Shown: piece after piece, positions 61,363-64,000 of the stretch | Layout of the letters: each line of letters begins with the position of its first letter | How positions within the stretch are numbered: the stretch's first letter is position 1 | Assembly: GCA_944386365.1 (NCBI GenBank) | Contig: CALXAT010000002.1 | Span: 109,202 to 173,201 of the forward strand | Direction of reading: 5' to 3' | DNA length: 64,000 nt | Origin: an uncultured Clostridia bacterium | Lineage (GTDB): Bacteria > Bacillota > Clostridia > TANB77 > CAG-508 | The notes under the pieces: model-generated | What the model saw: the letters and a program-made list of their open reading frames with translations, nothing else | Database searches by the model: none | Told to the model about the DNA's origin: nothing | Translations under genes and position numbers: made by a program

Positions 61363-63735
61363 CTAAATTTTTCCTGAATATTTTGCATATTTTTCCGCTA
61401 CATCTCTTATAAGATTTATAAATGATTTTTCATCTTTATCTTCTGGCATATTTTTCATTAGCCTAAAAACTTCTTCTAGGTCTTCTAGTATTTCTTTTCT
61501 ATATGTTTTTACAATATGTGAATCAGTTTCTTGTAATATTAACCAAATTATATAAAAATCATTTTTACTAACCTTTGTAGGATTTTTTATATATGGATTG
61601 AATATTTTGATTAATACTTCATCTTTTCCATTTGATAATATTTTTAATTTATCTATAAAATCATTTACTGTATTTATTGATTTTAAAAATTCTTTTTCTT
61701 CTTCAGTATCTGGATCAATTTTTTCTAAAGAATTAGTAATCCTATCTTTATTAGGTATTTTTAATTTTATTTCATAATGTTCATTTCTTTTATCTTTGTT
61801 TTTTAAACAAACATATATTGAAAAGAATTTATTTATATGGTCCATATCGATTTCTTTATAATTCATGTATGCTAAAATTGTTACTAATTCTGCTTCTTCC
61901 ATTTTAGCTGAGAATTGTTTAAATAATGGATATTTCGCTATTTCTTTTATTCTATCTATACATTTTACAATATCAAATGAATTCCACATTTCAAAACTAT
62001 TAATTCCTATTGGACATGGATTTTGATTTAACCTTAAAAACATATCTACAGGATCAAATTTTTCATTTCCTTCTTCATTTATTCTAATAAACTCTACTAC
62101 ATACTCATCAATTGGTTTTCTTTTTGTAGGTGTTAATCCATTAGCACCTTCTTCATAAACTTTTCCATTTAATCCATCTAAATCTTTTAATCCACATAAA
62201 GCATATTTATTTTTATAGGTTTTTATATAATCATATTTCTCATCTGTTACTGGCTCTCCCATAAATTTCAAAATGCTAATTAACCTTTGCTGTCCATCTA
62301 ATACTGTAAATCTCTCTAATCCATCTTCTCCTATTTTAACATGAATATATATAGGTGGAAGTTTTACACCTAATATAATACTTTCTATTATTCTTGAAGC
62401 CTTTTTTCTACTTTTTACTTCTCCTCTTTGATAATTTGCTCTTATAATAAACCTATTTTCTTTTATACGCTCAATTATTTCACTTATCTTCATGGAATCC
62501 ATATATGTTGCTATTTGTTTTTCAGCACCAATTTTATTCCAACTTTCATCTCTTTGCAACTTTTCTTTTCTTTTATATGCCACTTTCTTCTTATTCTTTT
62601 TTACTTCTTCTATATATTCACTAATATCTAATTTCAAAATTTCATTTATATATTTTTTCATATATTTATGTCTATTTTCTATACTATTTGATGTCCAATT
62701 TTCATAATTATCAAAATATCCTTTTCCTCCATTTTCTACATAATGACATAACTGATTAATATTAAATTTATAAAAGTCATTAGAATATGATTTATATAAA
62801 ATTGCAAACATCCAATATAATGTTTTAAAAAATATAATATTATTTTGTAAATAATTATTATCCTTTTCTAACTTCTTTTTTACTGCATATATCTTTTCAA
62901 ATATTTTTACAAATTCATTTCTCTTTTCTTCTTTTTCCTTAGGATTTAATTCTTTTATTATAAATGTTTCATAATATCTGTCTATTACCGTTGCACCAAA
63001 TTTTACTGATTTTTCTCCTATAATTGGGATATACGGTGCAGTTATCATCTCTCTTATACTAACCAATAATAAGTTGATTTTTTCTCTATCATCTAAGCTC
63101 TCTCTTTTGTTGGCTGGTAATAAAACTTCTATACATTGATTATATAACTCTTCATCTGTTTTTAATAAAATTTCTATGCTTTCTGTTAATGTTTCATATA
63201 AATATTTTGCTCTTGCAATTTCTGCTTTTTTTAGAGATGTCATTCCATAATTATACCTTCTGAATAAATCACGCTTTACCAAATCAATATCACTTTCTGA
63301 TATTGAAATATTTGCAGTATATGTTATTACTTTAAATTTATATTCCTGAAATATTTTTCTTAAATTTTCCGGTAAATCTTCATAATACATATCTCGCAAA
63401 TCTTTTAAAGTTTCCTTTTGTAAACCTATTTCTTTTAATTTAAATTTATTATTATAAAATCTAAGCAAAGTTTCATATCTCTGTCTTCCGTCTATAACTT
63501 CTATTTTATCTTGATTTTTCATTACTGTAATTGGTGGTATCTCTCCATTAATTAATATTGTTTCTATTAAATTGGTAGATTTTGTAGTATTCCATATAAA
63601 ATTTCTTTGATAACTTGGATTATATTTTATTTTTCCTTCTTCATTTAACTTTATCAAGTCACGCACAGACATATTGTCCATATCTCTTTTTAGCTTTCCA
63701 TATATCTTCTCTAATTTACTTGTTTTCTCTCTCAT
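61363..63735 (-). CDS. Tandem DUF262 (ParB/GmrS-like) protein
   Basis: The 790-aa protein has two DUF262 modules. The first (residues 17-110) has NPSYQRNFIWNTTKSTNLIE and VIDGRQRYETLLRF. The second (about 405-500) has RANYQRGEVKSRKKASRIIE and VLDGQQRLISILKF. The (V/I)DGxQR motif is the hallmark of the family and is shared with GmrS-type nucleotide-dependent modules. The long helical stretches between and after could bind DNA or partner proteins. DUF262 is frequent in restriction and anti-phage proteins, but no DUF1524 HNH motif is seen here. The start has AAGGAG, and the gene is monocistronic. Confidence 0.85.
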   Translation of the reverse strand: MREKTSKLEKIYGKLKRDMDNMSVRDLIKLNEEGKIKYNPSYQRNFIWNTTKSTNLIETILINGEIPPITVMKNQDKIEVIDGRQRYETLLRFYNNKFKLKEIGLQKETLKDLRDMYYEDLPENLRKIFQEYKFKVITYTANISISESDIDLVKRDLFRRYNYGMTSLKKAEIARAKYLYETLTESIEILLKTDEELYNQCIEVLLPANKRESLDDREKINLLLVSIREMITAPYIPIIGEKSVKFGATVIDRYYETFIIKELNPKEKEEKRNEFVKIFEKIYAVKKKLEKDNNYLQNNIIFFKTLYWMFAILYKSYSNDFYKFNINQLCHYVENGGKGYFDNYENWTSNSIENRHKYMKKYINEILKLDISEYIEEVKKNKKKVAYKRKEKLQRDESWNKIGAEKQIATYMDSMKISEIIERIKENRFIIRANYQRGEVKSRKKASRIIESIILGVKLPPIYIHVKIGEDGLERFTVLDGQQRLISILKFMGEPVTDEKYDYIKTYKNKYALCGLKDLDGLNGKVYEEGANGLTPTKRKPIDEYVVEFIRINEEGNEKFDPVDMFLRLNQNPCPIGINSFEMWNSFDIVKCIDRIKEIAKYPLFKQFSAKMEEAELVTILAYMNYKEIDMDHINKFFSIYVCLKNKDKRNEHYEIKLKIPNKDRITNSLEKIDPDTEEEKEFLKSINTVNDFIDKLKILSNGKDEVLIKIFNPYIKNPTKVSKNDFYIIWLILQETDSHIVKTYRKEILEDLEEVFRLMKNMPEDKDEKSFINLIRDVAEKYAKYSGKI

Positions 63736-64000
63736 TTTGCTACTCCTTATTTAATTATTCTGAATTTAATTTTATCTTTCTTTTGTGGAATTCTGGATTT
63801 AAAATTTAGATTTAAAAATTTAGATTTTACCTATAAATATTTTTATTTGTTTTCTTCTTTTGTCTAAAACTAGCTATATTATAGCAAATTTGTAAAATTT
63901 GTCAATAATTGTCGAATTTTATATCTTAGTATTAGTTTGTTTTTGATTTAATGTTTGAACTTACTATTTTACAATATTATATATACCTTCGGGTTATGAG
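63736..64000. other. Terminal intergenic segment
   Basis: These are 265 AT-rich bases upstream of the DUF262 gene. They contain TTTGTCAATAATTGTCGAATTTT-like sequence near 63898 (given here only as a location) but no gene, RNA or clear repeat. Confidence 0.4.

Overview
The window is a very AT-rich segment of a low-GC Gram-positive (Bacillota, Clostridia-type) chromosome carrying the right end of a prophage. Evidence for the host: Clostridia-like ribosome-binding sites, an OLE RNA with its OapA membrane partner, a Spo0A-like response regulator, a DUF6514 protein, a giant MucBP/Cna-B surface protein and an L-lactate dehydrogenase. I cannot name a species; an uncultured gut lineage is my guess.

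Positions 1-19132 are prophage. Read leftwards from the integrase there is the immunity region (Cro-like DUF739 protein, S24-type repressor, TPR partner, palindromic operators, two divergent promoters), a replication block (HTH_36 initiator-like protein and DnaB helicase), a long run of small accessory genes (YopX, a zinc-knuckle protein, an RNA ligase), an ArpU/RinA-type late regulator, and a late promoter with three helically phased repeats. Then come a large structured non-coding RNA region of the ROOL/GOLLD kind with tRNA-Met and an oversized tRNA-Leu-like element, small genes, an HNH nuclease, small and large terminase, and portal (cut by the window start). The integrase lies beside tRNA-Cys, the probable attachment gene.

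The most striking observation is translational. Three prophage genes (portal, HNH nuclease, zinc-knuckle protein) are each broken into two frames. In all three the break falls exactly on an in-frame CGG codon, and dropping its C (a +1 shift, so GGN is read as Gly) restores a family-like protein with correct length, motifs and stop/start overlap. I found no in-frame CGG in any intact gene of the window, although CGG is common out of frame in the same genes. This suggests CGG is unassigned or very poorly read in this host/phage and acts as a +1 frameshift site.

Positions 19133-64000 are chromosome: tRNA-Cys and tRNA-Gly; a fused membrane/spermidine-synthase-like protein, topA, a DnaB-like ATPase, MBL hydrolase, dinB, sirtuin, ldh and an SDR; OLE RNA with oapA; a nucleotide kinase; the 2536-residue surface protein; dgt; a signalling cluster (17-residue peptide, AgrC-like kinase, Rpn nuclease, Spo0A-like regulator, XRE regulator); a dicarboxylate symporter and a radical SAM protein; a RelA/SpoT-like protein; a nucleotide-housekeeping run (three HD proteins, Nudix, deoxyribosyltransferase-like, YjjX/DUF84 NTPase); a pyrophosphatase-VOC fusion, methyltransferase and double GNAT; exported proteins; and a tandem DUF262 protein.
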